From Flavobacterium ustbae (GTDB lineage Bacteria; Bacteroidota; Bacteroidia; Flavobacteriales; Flavobacteriaceae), in the NCBI RefSeq assembly GCF_003946915.1, contig NZ_RPOC01000001.1, positions 620,001 through 684,000 on the forward strand: 64,000 nt of DNA, read 5' to 3'. The position numbers and the translations under genes are program-made. The notes beneath the pieces were generated by a model. The model saw nothing but the letters and a program-made list of their open reading frames with translations, was not told the origin of the DNA and did no database searches. Below, one piece after another: positions 41,400 through 49,738 of this stretch. Each line of letters begins with the position of its first letter. The stretch's first letter is position 1.

Positions 41400-42959
41400 A
41401 TGAAATCTAAAATATTTAGCTATATAACCGTTTTCCTTTCACTAGCCTTGGTTACAACAAGCTGTGTGGATAACGAAGATCTGACACAACTAGATCCAAA
41501 TAATGATGCAGTCGATAACTTTTGGAAAACAGATGAAGATGCACTGCAAGGTGTAAATGCGGCGTACGGAAGTTTATTGACAGATGGAACGTATATGAGA
41601 AGCACACCATTATTGTTGGATGTAAAAGCAGATGATTCTCGTACAAATAGTCCGTGGGGTTCTATGTACAACGTTGGACATTTCAATTCGAATGTGGCAG
41701 ATCCTGCCATTTACGGATGGGCATACGAAACGTATTATCAAGGTATTTACCGTGCCAATCAGGTATTAACAAATGTTCCGAACATTGAAATGGATCAGGC
41801 GTTGAAAGACAGAATAATAGGGCAGGCTTATTTTTTAAGAGGTTTATATTTATTTCACGCCGTAAATTTATTTAAGAATGTGCCTCTTCCGACAGAATTA
41901 GCGGTTTATTATCCTCAAAAAACACAAGAAGAAGGCTGGGCGCAAGTTATTGCCGACTTTAAAGCGGCAGCAGAATTGCTTCCAAATACTTATGTTGGAA
42001 TTTCAGGATTAGACGCAGGACAGAAAGGGCGTGCTACAAAAGGTGCAGCATTAGGATATTTAGGAAAAGCCTATTTGTTTACCAAAGATTTTGCTACTGC
42101 TAGAACAACTTTTAAGCAAGTAATAGATTTAGGCGTTTATTCATTAGTAAGCAACTATCGAGACAATTTTACAACAGCAAACGAAAACAATTCAGAATCT
42201 CTTTTTGAAGTGCAATTTAGTAGAGATGCTGGAGGAGTTGATTTAGGATGGGGAGGCGCTCCTGCTTCTGGCTGGGGAAAAACTTCTGCAAGAGCCATTA
42301 CTTACGCTCCACGCGCTTTCGGTTGGACCGACGTGCAGCCAACATGGGCATTATTTAATGAATTTAAAGAAGAAAAAACAGTATCTGGCGCAGACGATCC
42401 GCGTTTAGAAGCTACTATTTTCTACAACAAACCAGGCGGAATGCAATTGTATGGAAAAGATTTTGCCACATTCTATGCTTCAAGCCCAGCCGATTTAAAC
42501 GATTTATTCTGTAGAAAATACCAAAACTCTGACGGACAATTTGCAGACGAATACGATTGGCGTTCAGGAATCAACGAGCGTTTATTACGATATGCCGATA
42601 TTCTTTTAATGTATGCAGAATGTTTAAACGAAACAGGAGATACTCCAGGAGCTTATACTTACATTCAAATGGTAAGAAACAGAGTCAATCTTCCTGATTT
42701 GGCAACGACAAAACCAGGAATGAGCCAAGCACAGATGAGAGAACAGATTGGCCACGAAAGATTTTTAGAATTCCCTCTTGAAGGACACCGTTTTGATGAT
42801 ATCCGCCGTTGGGGATGGCTTCAAGATCCAGCTAAATTAGCTTGGCTGAAAGCAAGAGATGCCGAATTTAATTCTTATACAGCAGGAAGAGAATATTTCC
42901 CAATTCCGCAATTAGAAATGGATAATAACCCGGGAACTATCCAAAACGACAGTTACTAA
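41400..42959 (+). CDS. SusD-like glycan-binding lipoprotein (arabinan PUL)
   Basis: This 519-residue lipoprotein has lipobox VTTSC (Cys22) and the SusD/RagB fold: FWKTDEDALQGVNAAYGSL near the N-terminus, the TPR-like helical region (FLRGLYLFHAVNLFKNVPLP, GAALGYLGKAYLFTKDF) and the C-terminal motifs LLRYADILLMYAECLNETG, ERFLEFPLEGHRFDDIRRWGW and YFPIPQLEMDNNPG. It should cap the SusC channel and bind arabinan outside the cell. A perfect 14-bp stem-loop follows the gene. Confidence 0.95.
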   Translation: MKSKIFSYITVFLSLALVTTSCVDNEDLTQLDPNNDAVDNFWKTDEDALQGVNAAYGSLLTDGTYMRSTPLLLDVKADDSRTNSPWGSMYNVGHFNSNVADPAIYGWAYETYYQGIYRANQVLTNVPNIEMDQALKDRIIGQAYFLRGLYLFHAVNLFKNVPLPTELAVYYPQKTQEEGWAQVIADFKAAAELLPNTYVGISGLDAGQKGRATKGAALGYLGKAYLFTKDFATARTTFKQVIDLGVYSLVSNYRDNFTTANENNSESLFEVQFSRDAGGVDLGWGGAPASGWGKTSARAITYAPRAFGWTDVQPTWALFNEFKEEKTVSGADDPRLEATIFYNKPGGMQLYGKDFATFYASSPADLNDLFCRKYQNSDGQFADEYDWRSGINERLLRYADILLMYAECLNETGDTPGAYTYIQMVRNRVNLPDLATTKPGMSQAQMREQIGHERFLEFPLEGHRFDDIRRWGWLQDPAKLAWLKARDAEFNSYTAGREYFPIPQLEMDNNPGTIQNDSY

Positions 42960-42985
42960 TATTTATTTGAGTTAGTTAAATACTT

Positions 42986-43021
42986 AATATCATGTGAAGA
43001 ATTGCCGCTTCACATGATATT
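42986..43021 (+). promoter_or_regulatory. Perfect 14-bp stem-loop after susD
   Basis: AATATCATGTGAAG (42986-42999) and CTTCACATGATATT (43008-43021) enclose loop AATTGCCG. The following sequence is ATGCCTTAG, not a T-run, so it is probably a 3'-protecting or attenuating hairpin that raises susCD transcript levels relative to the enzymes. Confidence 0.7.
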
Positions 43022-43079
43022 ATGCCTTAGAATTGGAATACAAGAGAAGTAATTTTTAACAGTAACTAAATTATATACA

Positions 43080-44084
43080 ATGAAAACAATAATAAGTTTG
43101 GTTTTATTAGCAGTATCATTAGGGAGTTGTCAAAATGAAGATATTGTCCCAACAGAGGAAGCAGCAGCAGCTGTAAATGCTCAGGATTCACAGGTTATCA
43201 ATTCGACCGCTAAAACAGTCGGCGGAAATGTGCCCTCGCACGATCCGAGTACGATTGTAAAAAGTGGCGTTAATTATTATGTATTTACCACTGGCGATAA
43301 TATTCCAGTTACTTATTCAAGAGATTTAATCAACTGGTCATGGGGAACATCAGTATTCTCATCAACGCCAAGTTGGATTACAGGGTATGTTCCAGGATTT
43401 ACAAAAACGTTCTGGGCGCCAGATGTTGCTTGGTTTAATAACAGATGGAATATGTATTATTCTTGTTCGACATTTGGTTCTGCCACTTCAGCAATCGGAT
43501 TGGTTACATCGCCTTCAATTTCGCAAAGTGCAGGAACAAACTGGACAGACAGAGGAGTTGTGGTTTCGTCTTCATCAGCCTCAGACGTAAATGCTATAGA
43601 TCCGTCTATTTTAGTGGATGGTTCAAATGTATACATGGCTTATGGTTCTTGGCATGCCGGAATCGGAGTTATTCAAATTAATCCTTCAACAGGAAAAACA
43701 ACAGGAAGCAGAACCATTGTTGCAGGCGGAAACGGTGCATCTTGGGAAGCTCCTTGTCTAATTAAAGAAGGAAGTTATTACTACATGTTTGTAAATCGCG
43801 GCACTTGTTGCAACGGCGTAAACAGTACCTATTACATTGTTGTCGGACGCTCTACAAGTCCGTTCGGACCTTTTGTAGATAAAAATGGAGTTTCTTTAAA
43901 AAGCGGAGGCGGAACAACCGTTTTGGCTTCACAAGGCAATTACATTGGGCCAGGACATTTGTCGAGAATTACAGGAACGCAAAAAGGAGCCGTTCATTAT
44001 TACAACGCAGCCGATAACGGAAATCCAAAACTCGAAATCGTATATTTTACATGGTCATCTGGATGGCCAACACTTTCTTATTAA
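43080..44084 (+). CDS. GH43 arabinan endo-1,5-alpha-L-arabinosidase, lipoprotein
   Basis: This 334-residue protein has lipobox LGSC (Cys17). The five-bladed propeller catalytic residues of GH43 are visible: Asp56 in SHDPSTIVKSG (base), Asp174 in NAIDPSILVDG and Glu223 in SWEAPCLIKEG (acid). TFWAPDVAWFN and the GTCCNGV pair of Cys are typical of endo-arabinanases. It should cut alpha-1,5-arabinan at the cell surface. It is the first enzyme gene after susCD, separated by a stem-loop, and is followed by GH51. Confidence 0.92.
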   Translation: MKTIISLVLLAVSLGSCQNEDIVPTEEAAAAVNAQDSQVINSTAKTVGGNVPSHDPSTIVKSGVNYYVFTTGDNIPVTYSRDLINWSWGTSVFSSTPSWITGYVPGFTKTFWAPDVAWFNNRWNMYYSCSTFGSATSAIGLVTSPSISQSAGTNWTDRGVVVSSSSASDVNAIDPSILVDGSNVYMAYGSWHAGIGVIQINPSTGKTTGSRTIVAGGNGASWEAPCLIKEGSYYYMFVNRGTCCNGVNSTYYIVVGRSTSPFGPFVDKNGVSLKSGGGTTVLASQGNYIGPGHLSRITGTQKGAVHYYNAADNGNPKLEIVYFTWSSGWPTLSY

Positions 44085-44098
44085 AAAAATTAAATTCA

Positions 44099-44122
44099 GA
44101 GGAAAGTTTTCGGGCTTTCCTC
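44099..44122 (+). promoter_or_regulatory. Intercistronic 8-bp stem-loop
   Basis: GAGGAAAG (44099-44106) and CTTTCCTC (44115-44122) enclose loop TTTTCGGG, followed by AAAAACAAAAACC, between the first GH43 gene and GH51. There is no T-run; probably a processing or stability hairpin. Confidence 0.55.
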
Positions 44123-44138
44123 AAAAACAAAAACCACT

Positions 44139-45677
44139 ATGAAAAAAGCACTTTTAATCTCATTTCTTATTACGTTTTGTAGTCAGTTGAATTTCGCGCA
44201 GACGACAATAACCATTAAAAACACAGCCGATGCTCCAACAATTGACAAAAATATTTATGGTCATTTTGCCGAACATTTAGGTCGTTGCATCTACGGAGGA
44301 TTTTTTGTGGGAGACACTTCGAAAATTCCAAATACAAACGGAGTAAGAAATGATATTGTAAAGGCTTTAAAAGAATTAAAAATTCCAAATTTAAGATGGC
44401 CTGGAGGCTGTTTTGCTGATACCTACCACTGGAAAGACGGAATTGGACCTCAAAACGAAAGACCAACAATTGTAAACAAATGGTGGGGAGGTACAACAGA
44501 AGACAACAGTTTTGGAACACATGATTTCCTTAATATGTGTGAGCTATTGGGAGCAGAACCTTATTTATCTGGAAATGTGGGTAGCGGAACGGTTCAGGAA
44601 TTAGCAGACTGGGTTCAGTACACCAATTTTGGAGGCAAAAGTCCGATGAGTGATTTGCGTGTAAAGAACGGTAGAAAAGAACCATGGAAAGTAAAATACT
44701 GGGGAATTGGAAACGAAGCTTGGGGATGCGGAGGAAATATGACCGCAGAATACTACGCTGGCGAATACCGTAAATACGCGACTTTCATGTCAGACTGGGA
44801 AAACACTGGCGGAATTACAAGAATTGCTTCTGGCTCAAACAGCTCTGATTACAACTGGACAGAAGTTTTAATGAAAGGCATTCCGTTAAATATGTTAGGC
44901 GGAGTTGGAGTTCACCATTATGCTGTAATTGACTGGGGCAAAAAAGGAAGCGATAGAGAATTTACAGAAGAAGGTTATTTCAAAACCATGCAGTCTGCTT
45001 TAAAAATGGAAGAATTGGTAACGAAACATTCGGCTATTATGGACAAATACGATCCGGAGAAAAAAGTAGCCATGATTGTAGACGAATGGGGAGGTTGGTA
45101 TGAAGTAGAAAAAGGAACAAATCCGGGATTCTTATACCAGCAAAATACTATGCGTGATGCTGTTTTAGCGGGCGCAACATTAAACATTTTCAACAATCAT
45201 GCAGAACGTGTTCGTATGGCAAACTTAGCACAATGTGTAAATGTTTTGCAAGCCGTAATTCTTACCGATAAAGCTAAAATGATTACAACACCAACCTATT
45301 CGGTAATGAAAATGTACGCGGTGCATCAAGATGCGAAACTATTGCCAGTAAGCTTTCAATCGCCTTTATATACGTATAATGGAGAAACACTTCCAGCAGT
45401 TTCAGCATCAGCATCAAAAGATAAAAATGGAGCAGTTCATATTTCTTTAGTGAATGTAGATGCCAAAAACAAAAACAAAATCGAAATTGATGTCAAAGAT
45501 TTAGGAGCTAAAAACTTTATAGGAACGATAATTACATCAGGAAAATTACAAGATTACAATTCATTCGAAAATCCAAACAAAATTGTTCCAACAGCTTTTA
45601 AAGGTTTCGAAAACAAAAAAGGAAAACTTGAAATCACAATTCCTCCTTTCTCAGTAGTTGTTTTAGAAGGAAAATAA
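44139..45677 (+). CDS. GH51 alpha-L-arabinofuranosidase, secreted
   Basis: This 512-residue enzyme has a signal peptide (ending LNFAQ) and GH51 hallmarks: NIYGHFAEHLGRCIYGG, RWPGGCFADTYHW, the acid/base Glu193 in WGIGNEAWGCGGN and the nucleophile Glu316 in IVDEWGGWYEVE. GVHHYAVIDWG is also typical. It removes terminal alpha-L-arabinofuranose from oligosaccharides with retention. The signal peptide places it in the periplasm, where it would act on oligosaccharides imported by SusC. The next GH43 gene starts 10 bp downstream. Confidence 0.95.
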   Translation: MKKALLISFLITFCSQLNFAQTTITIKNTADAPTIDKNIYGHFAEHLGRCIYGGFFVGDTSKIPNTNGVRNDIVKALKELKIPNLRWPGGCFADTYHWKDGIGPQNERPTIVNKWWGGTTEDNSFGTHDFLNMCELLGAEPYLSGNVGSGTVQELADWVQYTNFGGKSPMSDLRVKNGRKEPWKVKYWGIGNEAWGCGGNMTAEYYAGEYRKYATFMSDWENTGGITRIASGSNSSDYNWTEVLMKGIPLNMLGGVGVHHYAVIDWGKKGSDREFTEEGYFKTMQSALKMEELVTKHSAIMDKYDPEKKVAMIVDEWGGWYEVEKGTNPGFLYQQNTMRDAVLAGATLNIFNNHAERVRMANLAQCVNVLQAVILTDKAKMITTPTYSVMKMYAVHQDAKLLPVSFQSPLYTYNGETLPAVSASASKDKNGAVHISLVNVDAKNKNKIEIDVKDLGAKNFIGTIITSGKLQDYNSFENPNKIVPTAFKGFENKKGKLEITIPPFSVVVLEGK

Positions 45678-45687
45678 ATTTATAAAG

Positions 45688-47310
45688 ATGAAAAAATCCA
45701 ATTTCATTCTCCAAACAGTTTCGTACATCGGACTCTTTTTTGCGGTACTTATTGCGGTAAGCTGTTCCAAGGATGACCCTGCACCTGAAGTAGGAGGGCC
45801 AGATCCAGTAGAACCGCCTGTTGTGGTGCCGCCAGTATTTCCAGGCCCGACTTACGCCGATAATTATACGGCATTTGCAAGTTGGGCAAGCAGATCGCAA
45901 TGGAATTTAGCCAACGTGCACGATCCTTCAGTTGAAAAATCGGGAGAATATTATTATATGTATCAAACCGATGCTTCATACGGAAACACGCACGACGGCA
46001 ACGGACATTTTTTCTACAGAAGATCAAAAGATTTAATCAATTGGGAATTTATGGGATCTTCAATGACCACAGCTCCGGCTTGGGTAAAAGATTCATTAAA
46101 TAATAAAAGAGCCAGAATGAATCCGGCGCTTCCTCCAATCGAAAATCCAAATTATGGCTATTGGGCGCCGTGTGTTCGAAAAGTGGGAAATAAATTTAGA
46201 ATGTACTACAGTATTGTAGTTACAAATCCAATTGTCGGAACAGACACCAACACGTCTTGGTCGGAGCGTGCTTTTATTGGTTTAGCCGAAACAGATGATT
46301 TGGCTTCTAATAATTGGGTCGACAAAGGAATGGTAGTTTGTTCTGAACCTGACGGTGTAAAAAGCTACGTTAGAAACGGAGGAAACGATTGGGATGCGTA
46401 TTTTAAATTCAACGCCATCGATCCGAGTTTTATTGAAACGCCCGAAGGCGAACAATACTTAATTTACGGTTCTTGGCATTCTGGAATTGCGGCTTTAAAA
46501 CTTAATCCGGCAACTGGAAAACCAGACAAATTAAAAACAATTGACGATTACGGAATTCGAATTGCAGGTCGCGGAAATGTAAACACAAATCGTTGGCAGG
46601 CGCTTGAAGGTCCAGAAATTATCTACAATCCAGACACACAATATTACTATTTGTTTTTGGCTTATGACGAATTATCGGTAGCATATAATACACGTGTAGC
46701 GCGTTCCAAAAACATTCTTGGACCTTACGTAACCAATACGGGAATGAGTATTACCAACGGAGCAGAATGTTTTCCGTTAGTAACACATCCATACCAATTT
46801 AAAAATCATACCGGTTGGGTTGGATTTGCGCATTGTGCAGTTTTTCAAAACCCAACAACCAAGCAATGGTATTATGCTTCTCAAGCGCGTTTGCCAGAAG
46901 GTGTTTCTGGAATCGCAGTTTCAAATGCGGTTATGATGGGACATGTCCGCGGCATTCAATGGACAGAAGACGGCTGGCCTGTAATTGAACCAGAACGTTA
47001 TGCGGGAGTGCCGACAACGACTTTTGCAGAAGGGAACTTGGTAGGAACTTGGGAACAAATCACAATGAATTACCAATACAAAACCATGCAGAAAGCGGTT
47101 ACTATTTTTCTAACAGCTGACAAAAAAGTTAGCGGAGACATAACAGGAACTTGGTCGTATGATGCAACCAAAAAAATCGCCACCATAAACGGAGTAAAAT
47201 GCAACGTAGTCGACGCTTGGGATTGGGAATCGGCAACCAGAAAAGTAACCTTAACCTACACAGGAATCAACAGCGCAGGATTAGCCGTTTGGGGCAAAAA
47301 AGTGAATTAA
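45688..47310 (+). CDS. GH43 endo-arabinanase lipoprotein with GH43_C-type C-terminal domain
   Basis: This 540-residue protein has lipobox AVSC (Cys27) and a Pro/Val-rich linker (PDPVEPPVVVPPVFPGP). The GH43 catalytic domain shows NVHDPSVEKSGEYYYM (base Asp), NAIDPSFIETPEG (second Asp) and ALEGPEIIYNPD (acid Glu). A C-terminal beta domain of about 95 residues (GTWEQITMNYQYKTMQKAV through GLAVWGKK) resembles the lipocalin-like C-terminal domain of extracellular endo-alpha-1,5-arabinanases. It is likely surface-exposed and cleaves long arabinan. Confidence 0.92.
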   Translation: MKKSNFILQTVSYIGLFFAVLIAVSCSKDDPAPEVGGPDPVEPPVVVPPVFPGPTYADNYTAFASWASRSQWNLANVHDPSVEKSGEYYYMYQTDASYGNTHDGNGHFFYRRSKDLINWEFMGSSMTTAPAWVKDSLNNKRARMNPALPPIENPNYGYWAPCVRKVGNKFRMYYSIVVTNPIVGTDTNTSWSERAFIGLAETDDLASNNWVDKGMVVCSEPDGVKSYVRNGGNDWDAYFKFNAIDPSFIETPEGEQYLIYGSWHSGIAALKLNPATGKPDKLKTIDDYGIRIAGRGNVNTNRWQALEGPEIIYNPDTQYYYLFLAYDELSVAYNTRVARSKNILGPYVTNTGMSITNGAECFPLVTHPYQFKNHTGWVGFAHCAVFQNPTTKQWYYASQARLPEGVSGIAVSNAVMMGHVRGIQWTEDGWPVIEPERYAGVPTTTFAEGNLVGTWEQITMNYQYKTMQKAVTIFLTADKKVSGDITGTWSYDATKKIATINGVKCNVVDAWDWESATRKVTLTYTGINSAGLAVWGKKVN

Positions 47311-47498
47311 AAATATAGCCACAGATTTCACAGATTAAAAGGATTTTAAAATCTGCTAAATCTTAATAATCTGCGAGAGAAAAATAGCCACGAATTCACG
47401 AATTAAAATGATTAAAAATTTGTGTAATAAAAATAACCGCAAATTTCACGAATTGTAATTTGGTAAAATTCGGGAATTCGTGGCGAAAAAAAAAAATA
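47311..47498. repeat. Intergenic repeats inside the arabinan locus
   Basis: A ccacagatttcacagatt unit (about 47,320) is followed by a 98-bp imperfect palindrome at 47387-47484, GCCACGAATTCACGAATTAA against GGGAATTCGTGGC with inner complementary arms. Close copies are at 25,247 and 29,080. The palindrome ends 14 bp before the next gene's start. Confidence 0.8.
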
Positions 47499-48446
47499 AT
47501 GATAATGAAAAACCTATTTACAAGCTTTTCCATTTTGTTTTTATCGATAGCCACTGCGCAATCGATAAAAACAAACAATCCCATTATCACCGATAAATAT
47601 AAAGGAGATCCAGCCGCATTGGTTTACAAAGACAAAGTATACTTGTATGCAGGTCATGATGAAGCGCCAAACGATTTTAATTTTTATAAAATGAATGAAT
47701 GGCTGGTCTATTCTTCTTCAGATATGAAAAAATGGGAATCGCACCCGGTGCCACTAAAAGTAACCGATTTTAAATGGGCAAAAAGTGACGCTTGGGCTTC
47801 GCAGGTAATCGAAAGAAATGGAAAATTCTATTGGTACGTTACGGTTGAACACGGTACAATTCCAGGAAAATCAATTGGAGTTGCGGTTGCAGACAATCCG
47901 CTTGGACCTTTTAAAGATGCATTAGGAAAAGCATTAATCACCAACGATATGACCAAATTCAGCGATATAAGTTGGGACGATATTGATCCGACAGTTTTTA
48001 TCGATGATGACGGACAAGCTTATTTATTTTGGGGAAATACAGCCTGTCATTATGCTAAATTAAAAGAAAATATGACGGAAATCGACGGAGAAATTCATCA
48101 CGTCAAACTCCCAAATTTCACCGAAGCGCCGTGGATTCACAAACACAAAGACAGGTATTATTTGTCGTATGCGTATGAATTTCCAGAGAAAATTGCCTAC
48201 GCCATGAGCAAATCAATAACTGGTCCGTGGGAGTTTAAAGGAATTCTAAATGAATTAGCAGGAAACAGCAACACGAACCATCAATCGATAATTGATTTTA
48301 AAGGACAATGGTATTTCATTTATCACAATGGAGCGTCAAAGCCACATGGAGGTAGTTTTAGAAGATCAGTTTGTGTCGATAAATTATTTTACAACAAAGA
48401 CGGAACGATGAAACGTGTGGTGATGACATCTGAGGGAATACAGTAA
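47499..48446 (+). CDS. GH43-family glycosidase, secreted
   Basis: This protein of about 315 residues starts at the ATG 47499 or 47505 (MKNLFTSFSILFLSIATAQS is the signal peptide). An earlier in-frame ATG lies inside the palindromic repeat and was rejected. GH43 positions are KYKGDPAALVYKDKVYLYAGHDEA (base Asp), DDIDPTVFIDDDGQAYLFWG (second Asp) and FTEAPWIHKHKDRYYLSYA (acid Glu). It resembles the alpha-L-arabinofuranosidase/beta-xylosidase branch rather than the endo-arabinanases. It probably acts in the periplasm on side chains; linkage specificity is not visible. Confidence 0.88.
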   Translation: MIMKNLFTSFSILFLSIATAQSIKTNNPIITDKYKGDPAALVYKDKVYLYAGHDEAPNDFNFYKMNEWLVYSSSDMKKWESHPVPLKVTDFKWAKSDAWASQVIERNGKFYWYVTVEHGTIPGKSIGVAVADNPLGPFKDALGKALITNDMTKFSDISWDDIDPTVFIDDDGQAYLFWGNTACHYAKLKENMTEIDGEIHHVKLPNFTEAPWIHKHKDRYYLSYAYEFPEKIAYAMSKSITGPWEFKGILNELAGNSNTNHQSIIDFKGQWYFIYHNGASKPHGGSFRRSVCVDKLFYNKDGTMKRVVMTSEGIQ

Positions 48447-48555
48447 AAAGTGTTCAGTGTTCAGTTTTTGAGTGTTCAGAATTAGCAAATGCAGCTTATA
48501 TGATCTAATAAAGTTTCCAGATAAAGCCAAACTTAAATTTACTTACATCACTTAT

Positions 48556-49536
48556 ATGGTTTACAAAAACATAAAACAGGCAATCACATTTCTAATGATG
48601 TTGACAGCGTCGGTATCGTTTGCGCAGGATATTGTCGTTCACGATCCCGTTGTCATCAAACAAAAAGACACGTATTATCTGTTTTGCACCGGTAATGGAA
48701 TCAGTGTTTTCAGTTCAAAAGACTTAAAAAAGTGGAACAAAGAGGCACCCGTTTTCAAAGACAAACCAGTTTGGGCGGATGGTGTTGCAGCCGATTTCAA
48801 AAACCATATTTGGGCGCCAGATATTTCGTTTCATAACAATCAATATTATCTGTATTATTCGGTTTCCGCTTTCGCGAAAAATACGTCGGCAATTGGCGTT
48901 GCAATCAATAAAACATTAGATCCAAAAGATAAAAACTACAAATGGATCGATCAGGGAATTGTCATTCAGTCACATCCAAATCGCGATATGTGGAATGCCA
49001 TTGATCCGAATTTAGTTTTTGACGAAAACAATACGCCTTGGCTTTCTTTCGGTTCTTTTTGGGAAGGATTAAAATTAGTAAAACTAAATCCGGATTTAAA
49101 ATCAATTGCAGAACCGCAAGAATGGCATACGATTTCAAAACGAAAAAGAAGTTTCGAATTAGCTGATTCAGACCCAGGCGATGGCGCGCTCGAAGCTCCA
49201 TTTATCTTTAAGAAAAACGGTTATTACTATCAATTCCTTTCTTGGGATTTATGCTGTCGCGGAGAAAAAAGCACCTATAAAGTCGTTGTTGGAAGATCAA
49301 AAAACGTAACCGGACCTTATTTGGATAAAGAAGGAAAACAGCTCGATCAAGGCGGAGGAAGTTTAGTCGTTCAAGGCGACGAAAATTACTTCGGCGTAGG
49401 CCACAACAGCGCATATACTTTTGACGGAAAAGATTATATGTTTTACCACGCTTACGAAAAGAAATCCAACGGAACACCAAAATTAGTAGTCAAAGAAATG
49501 CAATGGGACGCCGATTTATGGCCAGTTTTGAAATAA
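48556..49536 (+). CDS. GH43 arabinan endo-1,5-alpha-L-arabinosidase, secreted
   Basis: This 326-residue protein starts at the ATG 48556 (MVYKNIKQAITFLMMLTASVS, signal peptide ending FAQD). The longer frame from 48,472 lacks a signal-like start and was not used. GH43 residues are IVVHDPVVIKQKD (base Asp), NAIDPNLVFDENN (second Asp) and GALEAPFIFKKNG (acid Glu). HIWAPDISFHNNQ and CCRGEKSTYK match endo-arabinanases, as in the first GH43 of the locus. No lipobox, so periplasmic. Confidence 0.9.
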   Translation: MVYKNIKQAITFLMMLTASVSFAQDIVVHDPVVIKQKDTYYLFCTGNGISVFSSKDLKKWNKEAPVFKDKPVWADGVAADFKNHIWAPDISFHNNQYYLYYSVSAFAKNTSAIGVAINKTLDPKDKNYKWIDQGIVIQSHPNRDMWNAIDPNLVFDENNTPWLSFGSFWEGLKLVKLNPDLKSIAEPQEWHTISKRKRSFELADSDPGDGALEAPFIFKKNGYYYQFLSWDLCCRGEKSTYKVVVGRSKNVTGPYLDKEGKQLDQGGGSLVVQGDENYFGVGHNSAYTFDGKDYMFYHAYEKKSNGTPKLVVKEMQWDADLWPVLK

Positions 49537-49738
49537 ATAAAATTAAGGCCACAGATTTAGGGATTAAAAAGATTAAAATAAATCAGCTCAATCTGCTCCC
49601 GATAGCTATCGGGACTGCGGGAGAAAATATAAACGCATACTATGTTTTTTACATAAAATGAAATGCCTTTAAAGAAAAGAAAAGCTATGATTCTATGTGT
49701 TTAAAAAATAATTACATCGAATAACTCATTATAAAACA
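49537..49738. repeat. Intergenic repeats before the GH127/146 gene
   Basis: The gap has a CCACAGATTTAGGGATTAA unit, the short palindrome TCCCGATAGCTATCGGGA at 49597-49614, and a partial acacatag-family copy at 49639-49703 (CTATGTTTTTTACATAAAA, then AAAGCTATGATTCTATGTG). No gene is seen. Confidence 0.7.

Noticed and set aside
43008-44122. Stem-loops in the arabinan locus as intrinsic terminators
   Set aside because: Neither is followed by a T-run, and downstream genes belong to the same pathway.
48472-48555. Longer N-terminus of the GH43 gene
   Set aside because: The signal peptide begins at the ATG 48556; the extension precedes it with a charged, non-signal sequence.
49641-49655. Inverted repeat TATGT-N5-ACATA before the GH127/146 gene as a fifth AraR box
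   Set aside because: The spacer is 5 bp rather than 7, and the sequence is part of the acacatag intergenic repeat found at other, unrelated loci.
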